Assembly (NCBI GenBank): GCA_041558415.1
Contig: JBFFEY010000003.1
Location: forward strand, 89,631 to 153,630
Direction: 5' to 3'
From: SG8-39 sp041558415
Lineage (GTDB): Bacteria > Pseudomonadota > Gammaproteobacteria > Burkholderiales > SG8-39
DNA length: 64,000 nt
This document shows, one piece after another, positions 40,329 through 48,003 of this stretch. The first letter of the stretch is position 1, and each line of letters opens with the position of its first letter. The position numbers and the translations under genes are program-made. The notes beneath the pieces are model-generated. The model saw nothing but the letters and a program-made list of their open reading frames with translations, did no database searches and was not told the origin of the DNA.

Positions 40329-41260
40329 GCCTCCCGCACTGTAACCAGGGTCTGTTCGAGCGCCTCGCGGTCACCGAGCGAAAGACCCTGCACGTTCGGC
40401 GCGATGCGCTTGACCAGACCGGCGAGCACCTTGCCCGGCCCGCATTCCACGATGTGCGTCACGCCGCTCTGCACCATCGCCTGCACGATTTCCACCCAGC
40501 GCACCGGCGCAGCCGCCTGCCGCACCAGCGCATCCTTGATCGATTCCGGCGCACGTTCGATCGCGACATCCACGTTGTTGATCAATTCGATGTTCGGCGG
40601 CACCAGGGGCACGCGCCCCAAGTACTCGCGCAGCCGTTCGGCCGCCGGCTGCATCAGACTCGAGTGAAACGGTGCGCTCACCGGCAGGCTCATCGCGCGC
40701 TTCGCGCCACGCGACTTGCAGGCCTCGATGGCACGGCCCACTGCGGCCTTGTGGCCCGCAATCACGATCTGGCCGGGCGCATTGAAGTTCACCGCCTGCA
40801 CCACTTCGCCCTGCGCAACCTCTGCGCAGGCCGCGCGTACCGCGTCATCGTCTAGGCTCATGATGGCGGCCATCGCGCCGACGCCCTGCGGAACGGCCTG
40901 CTGCATGGCCTCGGCGCGAAAGCGCACCAGCGGCAGGCAGTCCTGCAGCGTCAATGCGCCGGCCGCCACCAGCGCCGCGTACTCGCCCAGGCTGTGCCCG
41001 GCGACCATGCTCGGAGCAGGTCCGCCGAGGGAGGTCCACGCCCGGAACGCGGCGATGCCCGCGGTCACCATCGCCGGCTGCGTGTTGACCGTCTGTGCGA
41101 GCGCCTCGGCCGGACCTTCGTCCAGCAGGCGCAAAAATTCAGCACCGAGCACGGCCTGCGCCTGCGCGCGCACTTCCTCGACGCCCGGCAGGCCCGCGTA
41201 GGCCTGCAGCATGCCGACGCTCTGCGAACCCTGCCCGGGGAACACGAACGCGAGCTTCAT
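40325..41260 (-). CDS. fabD: Malonyl-CoA:ACP transacylase
   Basis: Loads malonate on AcpP. The 311 aa start with AFVFPGQGSQSVGML and contain the nucleophile serine in VAGHSLGEYAALVAAG; the catalytic histidine is in PFHSSLMQPAAERL. It lies between fabH (21 bases) and fabG (overlapping) in the fab operon. Confidence 0.96.
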   Translation of the reverse strand: MKLAFVFPGQGSQSVGMLQAYAGLPGVEEVRAQAQAVLGAEFLRLLDEGPAEALAQTVNTQPAMVTAGIAAFRAWTSLGGPAPSMVAGHSLGEYAALVAAGALTLQDCLPLVRFRAEAMQQAVPQGVGAMAAIMSLDDDAVRAACAEVAQGEVVQAVNFNAPGQIVIAGHKAAVGRAIEACKSRGAKRAMSLPVSAPFHSSLMQPAAERLREYLGRVPLVPPNIELINNVDVAIERAPESIKDALVRQAAAPVRWVEIVQAMVQSGVTHIVECGPGKVLAGLVKRIAPNVQGLSLGDREALEQTLVTVREA

Positions 41261-41281
41261 CTTCTCCTCCCCTCTTAGCCG

Positions 41282-42241
41282 CTAGATCGTCGCCAGCACC
41301 GCGCCCCAGGTGAAGCCGCCGCCAACGCCCTGCATCATCACGCGATCCCTGCTGCGGATCTTTCCCGCCCGAACCCACTCGTCAAGCGCAAGCGGCACGG
41401 AGGCCGCCGACGTGTTGCCGTGATGGTCCACCGTGACGACGAGCCGCTCAAGCGGCAGACCGAGTTTGCGTGCCGTTGCCTCGAGGATCCGCACATTGGC
41501 CTGATGCGGAATCAGCCAGTCGATGTCCGACAGCTGCATCCCGGCCGCCGCGACCGTCTCGCGCGCCACCTCATCCAGCACGCGGACCGCGAATTTGAAC
41601 ACCTGATTGCCTGCCATCTGCAAGAACGGCGAACCCACGATCTGTCCGCCGCAAACATTGCCTGGCACGGAAAGGATCCCGGAATGGCGGCCGTCGGCAC
41701 GCAGCACCGAGGCGTGAATGCCGGGCGCATCAGAGGCCGCGAGCACGACGGCCCCCGCGCCGTCGCCGAACAGCACGCAGGTCGCCCGGTCGTTCCAGTC
41801 GAGGATGCGCGAAAACACCTCGGCACCGACCACCAGGGCCCGCCTCGCCGAGCCGCCACGGATGAAATTGTCTGCGGTCGCGAGCGCGTAGACAAAACCG
41901 CTGCATACGGCCTGCACGTCGAATGCCGGGCACTGCGCGATGCCGAGCTTTGCCTGCAGCAGACAGGCCGTGCTCGGAAAAATGTAATCCGGCGTCGAGG
42001 TCGCGAGCACGATCAGATCGATGTCGGCGGCCGCCACGCCGGCGGCTTCCAGGGCCCGCCGGCTCGCCTCGAGCGCAAGGTCGCTAGACGTCTGCGACGC
42101 GTCGGCGATGCGCCGCTCGACGATGCCGGTTCGTTCCCGGATCCAGGCGTCGTTCGTTTCGAGCCGCGCGGAGAACTCGTCATTGCGCACAACGCGCGGC
42201 GGCAAATAGCTGCCCGTCCCGATGATGCGCGAAAACATCAT
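41282..42241 (-). CDS. fabH: 3-oxoacyl-[acyl-carrier-protein] synthase III
   Basis: Initiating condensing enzyme that joins acetyl-CoA with malonyl-ACP, 319 aa. The Cys-His-Asn triad is in DVQAVCSGFVYAL, WLIPHQANVRI and VTVDHHGNTSAASVP. The ATG overlaps the plsX stop by four bases (ATGA). A second ATG codon follows directly, so the true start may be one codon later. Confidence 0.96.
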   Translation of the reverse strand: MMFSRIIGTGSYLPPRVVRNDEFSARLETNDAWIRERTGIVERRIADASQTSSDLALEASRRALEAAGVAAADIDLIVLATSTPDYIFPSTACLLQAKLGIAQCPAFDVQAVCSGFVYALATADNFIRGGSARRALVVGAEVFSRILDWNDRATCVLFGDGAGAVVLAASDAPGIHASVLRADGRHSGILSVPGNVCGGQIVGSPFLQMAGNQVFKFAVRVLDEVARETVAAAGMQLSDIDWLIPHQANVRILEATARKLGLPLERLVVTVDHHGNTSAASVPLALDEWVRAGKIRSRDRVMMQGVGGGFTWGAVLATI

Positions 42242-43284
42242 GCGCCTGCGGCACGCGCCGGCGCGACGCGCGCGGCCTGCTCGAGTTCGGCCATGCGTTG
42301 CATGATGCGCTGCGGCACGTTGTTACGCACCTCCTCCACGGCGCGCGTCAGGGCCTGGCCGAAGGCGTAAACGTCGGCCGAACCGTGGCTCTTGATCACG
42401 ATGCCCCGTAGTCCGAGCAGACTGGCACCGTTGTAGCGCCGGTGATCCATGCGCTGCCGGAAGGAACGCAGCACCGGCCATGCCGCCAGCGCCGCGAGTC
42501 GCCGCAAGGGATTGCGCGTGAATTCATGGCGCAGCGCCGACGCCATCATCTGGGCAACGCCTTCCGATGCCTTCAGGGCAACGTTGCCGACGAAGCCGTC
42601 ACAGACAACCACGTCGGTGGTTCCCTTGTAGATGTCGTCGCCTTCGACATTGCCGACAAAGTTGAGACCGCTCACGCGCAGCAGCTCGGAGGCGCGTTTC
42701 ACGGTTTCGTTGCCCTTGATGTCCTCGACGCCGATGTTCAGCAGACCGACTGTCGGCCGCGCCTTGTGCTCGACGGCCGCAACCAGCATCGCACCCATGA
42801 TGCCGAACTGAAGCAGATGCTCCGGCGCGCAATCCACGTTGGCGCCCAAATCCAGCACGTAGCTATGCCCGCCGCGCATGTTCGGCAGCACCGTGGCGAT
42901 CGCCGGGCGGTCGATGCCGGCCAGCGTCTTCAGCACGAAGCGCGAAATCGCCATGAGGGCGCCCGTGTTGCCGGCGCTCACGCAGGCGAGCGCTTCCCCG
43001 GTCTTCACCAGATTGACGGCGACGCGTATCGAGGAATCCTTCTTGTAGCGCAGCGCCGTCGCCGGCAGCTCGTCCATCGCCACCACTTCGCTCGCATGCT
43101 GGATGCGCAGGCGCGGCCCCGGCCGGGCGCCGCGGACCGCAAGCTCCGCCTCGATGGCGTCGCGCAGCCCGACCAGGACGATGTCGACGCCTTGGTGCCG
43201 ATTTTGGAAGTCGAGCACCGCCGGCACCGTGACATGCGGGCCGTGATCGCCCCCCATGCAGTCGACTGCAACGGTGATATCCAT
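42238..43284 (-). CDS. plsX: Phosphate acyltransferase PlsX
   Basis: Makes acyl-phosphate from acyl-ACP for phospholipid synthesis, 348 aa. It starts ITVAVDCMGGDHGP, the standard PlsX N-terminus, and has the SAGNTGALMA and DLGANVDC segments. It couples lipid synthesis with fabH, which it overlaps. It is 50 bases downstream of rpmF. Confidence 0.95.
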   Translation of the reverse strand: MDITVAVDCMGGDHGPHVTVPAVLDFQNRHQGVDIVLVGLRDAIEAELAVRGARPGPRLRIQHASEVVAMDELPATALRYKKDSSIRVAVNLVKTGEALACVSAGNTGALMAISRFVLKTLAGIDRPAIATVLPNMRGGHSYVLDLGANVDCAPEHLLQFGIMGAMLVAAVEHKARPTVGLLNIGVEDIKGNETVKRASELLRVSGLNFVGNVEGDDIYKGTTDVVVCDGFVGNVALKASEGVAQMMASALRHEFTRNPLRRLAALAAWPVLRSFRQRMDHRRYNGASLLGLRGIVIKSHGSADVYAFGQALTRAVEEVRNNVPQRIMQRMAELEQAARVAPARAAGA

Positions 43285-43334
43285 GCGGCAACCGCCGCGC
43301 GCCCGCGGCGCGTCCCCTCCCGACGGCCTGCCGA

Positions 43335-43514
43335 CTACTCGTTCTTATCCTTGACGACCTTCTTGCCTCGGTAGTAGCCGGTCGGGCTGACGTGGTGACG
43401 CAGGTGCGTTTCGCCGGTGGTCGGCTCGACCGCGAGCGCCGGATTGCCCAGCGCGTCATGCGAGCGGTGCATGCCCCGCCTGGAGGGGCTTTTACGGTTC
43501 TGCTGAACGGCCAT
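43335..43514 (-). CDS. rpmF: 50S ribosomal protein L32
   Basis: Protein of 59 aa that starts MAVQQNRKSPSRRGMHRSHD and ends with the GYYRGKKVV segment. It lacks zinc-binding cysteines, as in E. coli L32. The ATG at 43514 has a clear GGAGC ribosome site. yceD-rpmF-plsX-fabH order is conserved. Confidence 0.96.
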   Translation of the reverse strand: MAVQQNRKSPSRRGMHRSHDALGNPALAVEPTTGETHLRHHVSPTGYYRGKKVVKDKNE

Positions 43515-43579
43515 GGTCAAGCTCCTTTTCGATAGAGAGAGTGGTCGGCGCGTGGCGGCCTGCTGCGCCGGACCGTGTG

Positions 43580-44098
43580 TTACCGCTGCCGATCGCGCCC
43601 TTCACGCCGCGGCGTGTCGAGCATGGCCGACAGGCCGGCGAACGGCGACGCGCGCCGCTCGCCGAGCGTTTCGTGTCCAGCGGCACAGCGCTCGTGGCGC
43701 GGCGCGAACGGGATCGACAACAGGACTTCTTCCTCGATGAGTTCCACGATCGGCATTTCGCGGCTCGCCAGCACGCGATCCGGTGCAGCCGGATCATCGG
43801 CGTCGGCTTCGATCTCCGCTTCGGAGGTCGCCAGCACGAGCAGTGCATTGACGTCGAGCGCAAAGTCCATCGTTTCGAGGCAGCGCTGACAGCTGAGCTT
43901 CAATACGCCCCGCAGCGTGAGCTGCAGCGCACGCCGTCCCATCGGATCGCGCGTGCCCTGCAGCCCGTAGTCGAGTTCGCCGTCCAGCGCCACCAGGCTG
44001 GAATGCAGCCGCGGAAGGTCGCGCAGCGGCCAGCGACCCGAGCGGGTCGCGCCGGAGGCAACGAATTCGAAGCCGTCGATGGTGGGCGGAGAAGACAT
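43580..44098 (-). CDS. yceD: YceD/DUF177 protein (23S rRNA accumulation factor)
   Basis: Protein of 172 aa with the DUF177 core: LTLRGVLKLSCQRCLETMDF, where the C-x2-C motif is present, and PIVELIEEEVLLSIPFAPRH. DUF177 proteins are linked to 23S rRNA levels in bacteria and chloroplasts. The ATG lies almost at the predicted transcription start of a good promoter, and no ribosome site is seen, so the message may be leaderless. Confidence 0.88.
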   Translation of the reverse strand: MSSPPTIDGFEFVASGATRSGRWPLRDLPRLHSSLVALDGELDYGLQGTRDPMGRRALQLTLRGVLKLSCQRCLETMDFALDVNALLVLATSEAEIEADADDPAAPDRVLASREMPIVELIEEEVLLSIPFAPRHERCAAGHETLGERRASPFAGLSAMLDTPRREGRDRQR

Positions 44099-44107
44099 AA
44101 ACGGGCG

Positions 44108-44136
44108 ATGGTATCATTTCCAAAATTTTCAGTCAA
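44108..44136 (-). promoter_or_regulatory. Sigma-70 promoter of yceD-rpmF-plsX-fab
   Basis: TTGACT (44136-44131) and TACCAT (44113-44108) are separated by 17 bases, with an extended -10 TGA directly before TACCAT. The predicted start is about 3 bases before the yceD ATG. Confidence 0.6.
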
Positions 44137-44145
44137 AACAATGTC

Positions 44146-44736
44146 ATGGATGAACACCACCGACTCGTTCTCGCCTCGACCTCTGCCTACCGCCGCGCCC
44201 TACTGACGCGCCTCGGCCTGCCTTTCGAGTGCGCGGCGCCGGAGGTTGAGGAGTCGCCTCTGCCGGGCGAGACCGCGGCCGCGACGGCGCAGCGTCTAGC
44301 GCAGGCGAAGGCGGCGGCCGTGGCGCCGCGCTTTCCAGACGCGCTGATCATCGGATCGGACCAGGTCGCCAGCCTCGGCGCCCTGCGCCTGGAAAAGCCG
44401 GGCACTCACGCCAACGCGGTGCGACAGCTGCAGGCCCTGAGCGGCCAGACGGCGCAATTCGACACCGCCGTCTGCCTACTCGATGCCGCGCGCCATGCGA
44501 ACTGGACGCGACTCGTTCCCTGCCGCGTCACCTTCCGTACGCTCGACACGCACCTCCTCGAGGCCTATCTGCAGCGCGAACAGCCATACGACTGTGCCGG
44601 CAGCGCGAAATCGGAGGGGCTGGGCATCGCGCTCATCGAGCGCATGCAGACCGACGATCCGACCGCGCTCATCGGCCTGCCGCTGATCGCGCTGACCGAG
44701 CTGCTCACCGTGGCCGGACGGCCGGTGATCGAGTGA
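44146..44736 (+). CDS. Maf-family nucleotide pyrophosphatase (YceF-like)
   Basis: House-cleaning pyrophosphatase of 196 aa. The Maf N-terminus LASTSAYRRALLTRLGLPFE and the catalytic aspartate region IIGSDQVASLG are present, as is the YDCAGSAKSEGLGIALIE segment. The S-D-Q rather than A-D-T motif suggests the YceF (m7GTP) subgroup. It is divergent from yceD, as in E. coli. Confidence 0.9.
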   Translation: MDEHHRLVLASTSAYRRALLTRLGLPFECAAPEVEESPLPGETAAATAQRLAQAKAAAVAPRFPDALIIGSDQVASLGALRLEKPGTHANAVRQLQALSGQTAQFDTAVCLLDAARHANWTRLVPCRVTFRTLDTHLLEAYLQREQPYDCAGSAKSEGLGIALIERMQTDDPTALIGLPLIALTELLTVAGRPVIE

Positions 44737-44749
44737 ATCGCCTGCTGCG

Positions 44750-45694
44750 TCAGCGCAGCAGCGGCGCTTCGCGCAGCGCGAGCTCGGCAAACACCCGCGC
44801 GACGCTGGCGCCGAAACGCCGCGCCAGCCGCTCGGCGAAGTTCTCCTTCTGCGTGAAGTCGACGATCTCCTCGGCCTTGATCACCTCGCGCGCGACGTAA
44901 TCGAGCGTGCCGATCTCATCGGCGAGTCCGAGCTCGATACCCTTCTGCCCGGTCCAGATGAGCCCCGAGAACATCTCGGGCGTCTCCTTGAGCCGATCCC
45001 CACGCCCTTCCTTCACCACCGCGATGAACTGCGCGTGGATCTCGTTCATCAAAGCCAAGGCGTGCTCTTTGTGGCGCTCGTTCAGCGGCAGAAAAGGATC
45101 CAGCATCGCCTTGTTTTCACCGGCCGTCAGCAAGCGCCGCTCGACGCCGAGTTTTTCCATCAGGCCGGTGACACCGAAGCCGTCCATCCGCACGCCGATC
45201 GACCCGACGATGCTCGACTTGCTGACGTAGATACGGTCGGCGCCGACCGCGACGTAGTAGCCACCTGAAGCGCAGAGATCCTCGACCACGGCGTAGAGCG
45301 GAATCTTCGGATACTTCTTGCGCAGGCGGCGCATTTCGTCATAAATGGTCTGCGCCTGCACCGGGCTGCCGCCCGGGCTGTTGATGCGCAGGATCACGCC
45401 CTTGGTCCGCTCGTCCTCGAACGACGCTTGCAGCGCAGCAATCACCCGCTCGGCGCTGGCATCGGTCCCAGGTGCGATCAGTCCGTCGATCTCCACCATG
45501 GCCGTGTGGCGGGCCGCGGTTGGTGCCTCGGTGGCCTGCCAGCCCGTGACGAGCAGGATGACCCAGGTAATGTAGGCGAAGGTCAGCAGCTTGAAGAAAA
45601 TCCCCCAGCGCCGGGCGCGACGCTGCTCTGCGATGCCGGCCAGGGCGATCTTTTCGATCAGCTTGCGCTCCCACTGATCCGCGTTATCCGTCAT
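44750..45694 (-). CDS. Signal peptide peptidase SppA-type S49 peptidase
   Basis: Membrane-anchored peptidase of 314 aa with one transmembrane helix (about residues 33-49). The catalytic serine lies in EDLCASGGYYVAVGADRIYV and the lysine general base in YVSKSSIVGSIGV, spaced as in S49 enzymes; RINSPGGSPVQA is also conserved. It is the single-domain short form. It overlaps the Rieske gene by 11 bases. Confidence 0.9.
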   Translation of the reverse strand: MTDNADQWERKLIEKIALAGIAEQRRARRWGIFFKLLTFAYITWVILLVTGWQATEAPTAARHTAMVEIDGLIAPGTDASAERVIAALQASFEDERTKGVILRINSPGGSPVQAQTIYDEMRRLRKKYPKIPLYAVVEDLCASGGYYVAVGADRIYVSKSSIVGSIGVRMDGFGVTGLMEKLGVERRLLTAGENKAMLDPFLPLNERHKEHALALMNEIHAQFIAVVKEGRGDRLKETPEMFSGLIWTGQKGIELGLADEIGTLDYVAREVIKAEEIVDFTQKENFAERLARRFGASVARVFAELALREAPLLR

Positions 45695-46043
45695 CTTCGA
45701 TTCCCAGGAAGTAGATCGCGCCGTCGCGCTCGGCCACGTTCAGTGGCAGCAGCGGTGTGCCGCCGCAGGGTCCGCCGAGGCAGCGACCGTCCGTTACCGC
45801 GTAAACGGCACCGTGCGTCGAGCATACCAAATCGCGCCCCTCGGGCCCGAAGAACAGACCCGGCTGCCAGTCAAGCTCCATTGGCATGTGGCCGCAACGA
45901 TTGAGATAGGCGTAGACACGGCCTTCCCAGCGAACTGCGAACGCGGGCGCCGGCTCGCCGAAATAGCAGACCTCGAAACGCACGCCGGGCCCGCCGTCGC
46001 ACAGCGCAGCGGAGGCGCAGATCAGGCGTTCTGCTTCAGCCAT
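45684..46043 (-). CDS. Rieske [2Fe-2S] ferredoxin-like protein
   Basis: Protein of 119 aa with the two Rieske boxes C-x-H (NRCGHMPMELDW) and C-x2-H (VCSTHGAVYAVTDGRCLGG). There is no signal peptide or membrane anchor, so it is probably a cytoplasmic ferredoxin. It overlaps the HAD gene by 22 bases and sppA by 11, and lies in the rluC-HAD-Rieske-sppA operon. Its electron partner is unknown. Confidence 0.9.
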   Translation of the reverse strand: MAEAERLICASAALCDGGPGVRFEVCYFGEPAPAFAVRWEGRVYAYLNRCGHMPMELDWQPGLFFGPEGRDLVCSTHGAVYAVTDGRCLGGPCGGTPLLPLNVAERDGAIYFLGIEDDG

Positions 46044-46681
46044 CCGTGCAGCGCATCGACGCTGTCGACACAGGCGAGTGGCGCGAGGGCGCGCAGCGCC
46101 GCTTCCGGGTGCGCGCCGTAGCTGACCGCCACCGCATCGACGTTGGCGTCCCGCGCCATCTCCAGGTCGTGCGAGGTGTCGCCCACCATGAGCGCCTCGT
46201 GCGCGTCTACCACGAGCTGCGTCATCAGTTCGCGCAGCATCGCCGGATGCGGCTTGGGTTGTGTCTCGTCGGCGCAGCGCGAGGCGACGAAGTGCGCGCG
46301 CAGCCCGCAGGCATCGAGCGCGCGCTCGAGACCGCGTCGGCTCTTGCCGGTTGCAACCGCAAGCCGCAGGCCACGCGCGAGCAGCCCCTCCAGGAGTGCC
46401 TCGATACCCTCGAAGGGCCGCATCTCGTCTTCGCGCGCGAGGAAATGCGCGCGGTAGCGAGCGACGAAATTCCTGGTCTCGGCCGACGGCAGCCCGGGCA
46501 CCGCGAAACGCAGCGCATCCTGCAGTCCGAGCCCGATCACATGGCTGGCGCGCGCGCGCGTCGGCACCGGCAAGCCGAGGTCGCGACTCGCCGCCTGAAT
46601 GCATTCGACGATGGTCGAGGCCGAATCGATCAGCGTGCCGTCCCAGTCGAATACGATTACGCGGTAACGCGACTCAGGCAT
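46022..46681 (-). CDS. HAD-family phosphatase (phosphoglycolate phosphatase-like)
   Basis: Hydrolase of 219 aa. HAD motif I is VIVFDWDGTLIDS, motif II is VATGKSRRGL, motif III is the lysine in TQPKPHPAML and motif IV is LMVGDTSHDLEMARDANV. A small helical cap lies between motifs I and II. It follows rluC with an 8-base overlap, as in many proteobacteria. The substrate is unproven. Confidence 0.9.
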   Translation of the reverse strand: MPESRYRVIVFDWDGTLIDSASTIVECIQAASRDLGLPVPTRARASHVIGLGLQDALRFAVPGLPSAETRNFVARYRAHFLAREDEMRPFEGIEALLEGLLARGLRLAVATGKSRRGLERALDACGLRAHFVASRCADETQPKPHPAMLRELMTQLVVDAHEALMVGDTSHDLEMARDANVDAVAVSYGAHPEAALRALAPLACVDSVDALHGWLKQNA

Positions 46682-47639
46682 TGGGCGCCGCCTCGAATAC
46701 CGCGTCGATCGCCGCCTGCATTTCGCCCGGCAGCGGGCTCTCGAGCCGCAAGGGCGCACCGTTGAGCGGGTGCAGCAGCTCGAGCCGGCGTGCATGCAGG
46801 CAGAGCCGTTTTACGCCGCGCCGCGCCATCTCGCGATTGAATGCGAAATCGCCGTACTTGTCGTCCCCGACGACGGGATGGCCGACGTGCGCCAGGTGCA
46901 CGCGAATCTGGTGCGTGCGGCCCGTGAGCAGCTCCAGCTCGAGCAGGCTGCAGTCGGACGACACCGCGAGCGGACGCACCCGGGTTGCGGCGGCCACGCC
47001 GTGTGCCCGTACCGCGACACGGCGCTCGCCACCGGAGGCGACGAACTTGTGCAGCGGCTCCCGGATCTCGCGCGCCCCGCCGCGCCAGCGCCCCTTGGCC
47101 AGCGCGACGTAGAGCTTGCGCACCTCGCCCTCGCGCAGCATGCGGTGCAGTTCGACCAGGGCACGGCGCTTCTTCGCGATCATGAGCAGGCCCGAGGTAT
47201 CCCGGTCGAGGCGATGCGCCAGTTCGAGTAGCTTGGCCCCCGCGCGCGCCGCTCGCAGGGTTTCGATCGCCCCGAAACGCACGCCGCTGCCGCCATGGGC
47301 CGCGACGCCGGCAGGCTTGTCGATCACCACGAGCGCGTCATCCTCGAACACGACCGGGAGTGCGCGGGCACCTGGTGCACCCCGCGACGCCGCGGCGCGC
47401 GGGCGTGTCTGCGGCGCGCTGCGCACCGGCGGCACGCGCACGCGATCGCCGGGCTGCAGCCGATAGTCAGGCCGGACCCGGGCACTGTTGACGCGGACCT
47501 GACCGCTGCGCAGCACGCGGTAGACGTGGCTCTTCGGCACGCCCTTCAGCCGGCGCAGCAGGAAATTGTCGATGCGCTGCGCAGCGGCGTCCTCGTCGAC
47601 TTCGAGCAGCGTGGCCCGAGCCTTGCTTAACTCGTTCAT
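46674..47639 (-). CDS. rluC: Ribosomal large subunit pseudouridine synthase C
   Basis: Makes pseudouridines in 23S rRNA, 321 aa. An S4-like RNA-binding domain covers about residues 18-75 (QRIDNFLLRRLKGVPKSHVY). The catalytic aspartate is in LELAHRLDRDTSGLLMIAKK, and the RTHQIRVHLAHVGHPVVGD motif is intact. It is divergent from rne; the same rluC/rne arrangement is known in enteric bacteria. Confidence 0.94.
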   Translation of the reverse strand: MNELSKARATLLEVDEDAAAQRIDNFLLRRLKGVPKSHVYRVLRSGQVRVNSARVRPDYRLQPGDRVRVPPVRSAPQTRPRAAASRGAPGARALPVVFEDDALVVIDKPAGVAAHGGSGVRFGAIETLRAARAGAKLLELAHRLDRDTSGLLMIAKKRRALVELHRMLREGEVRKLYVALAKGRWRGGAREIREPLHKFVASGGERRVAVRAHGVAAATRVRPLAVSSDCSLLELELLTGRTHQIRVHLAHVGHPVVGDDKYGDFAFNREMARRGVKRLCLHARRLELLHPLNGAPLRLESPLPGEMQAAIDAVFEAAPNA

Positions 47640-47651
47640 TTTTCGTATGAT
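47623..47651 (+). promoter_or_regulatory. Sigma-70 promoter for rne
   Basis: TTGCTT (47623-47628) and TATGAT (47646-47651) are separated by 17 bases. The promoter overlaps the start of rluC on the other strand. Transcription would start near 47658, leaving a 5' leader of about 345 nt before rne. Confidence 0.5.
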
Positions 47652-47657
47652 CCGGGA

Positions 47658-48003
47658 ACCTGCTTCGAGTTCGGGGCACGGGTGATCCACCAAAGCCGTC
47701 GAATCCCGATGCGCTGCGACCCCCGCGTAAAGCCCCTGTGCCGCGTTACTGGGCGGCCCGAAGCAGCGGTTAATCTCGCTCACCGCAAGTAGCGATAGTA
47801 CTGGAAGCGCGCGCAGAGGAATTCCACATCGGAAACTCGCTCGCACCCGGTTTGCCGGGTGTTTGAAATGCGGCCACCGCCGGCCATTTCTGGTCCATCG
47901 ACACAAGCTGTCGCAACGGAAAGCAAGGTCATCACAGGGTTTCAACCGAAGAGAATCCTGACCGACGGAACGCCGTTCTCCTGCGCGCGCAGGAGAACAC
48001 GCA
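47658..48003 (+). promoter_or_regulatory. Long 5' leader of rne with hairpin
   Basis: The stretch from about 47658 to the rne GTG holds no gene. It contains a hairpin CACCCGG-TTTG-CCGGGTG (47844-47861) and several weaker repeats. In E. coli the rne leader is also several hundred bases and mediates feedback control by RNase E cleavage. The same role here is an inference. Confidence 0.45.
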
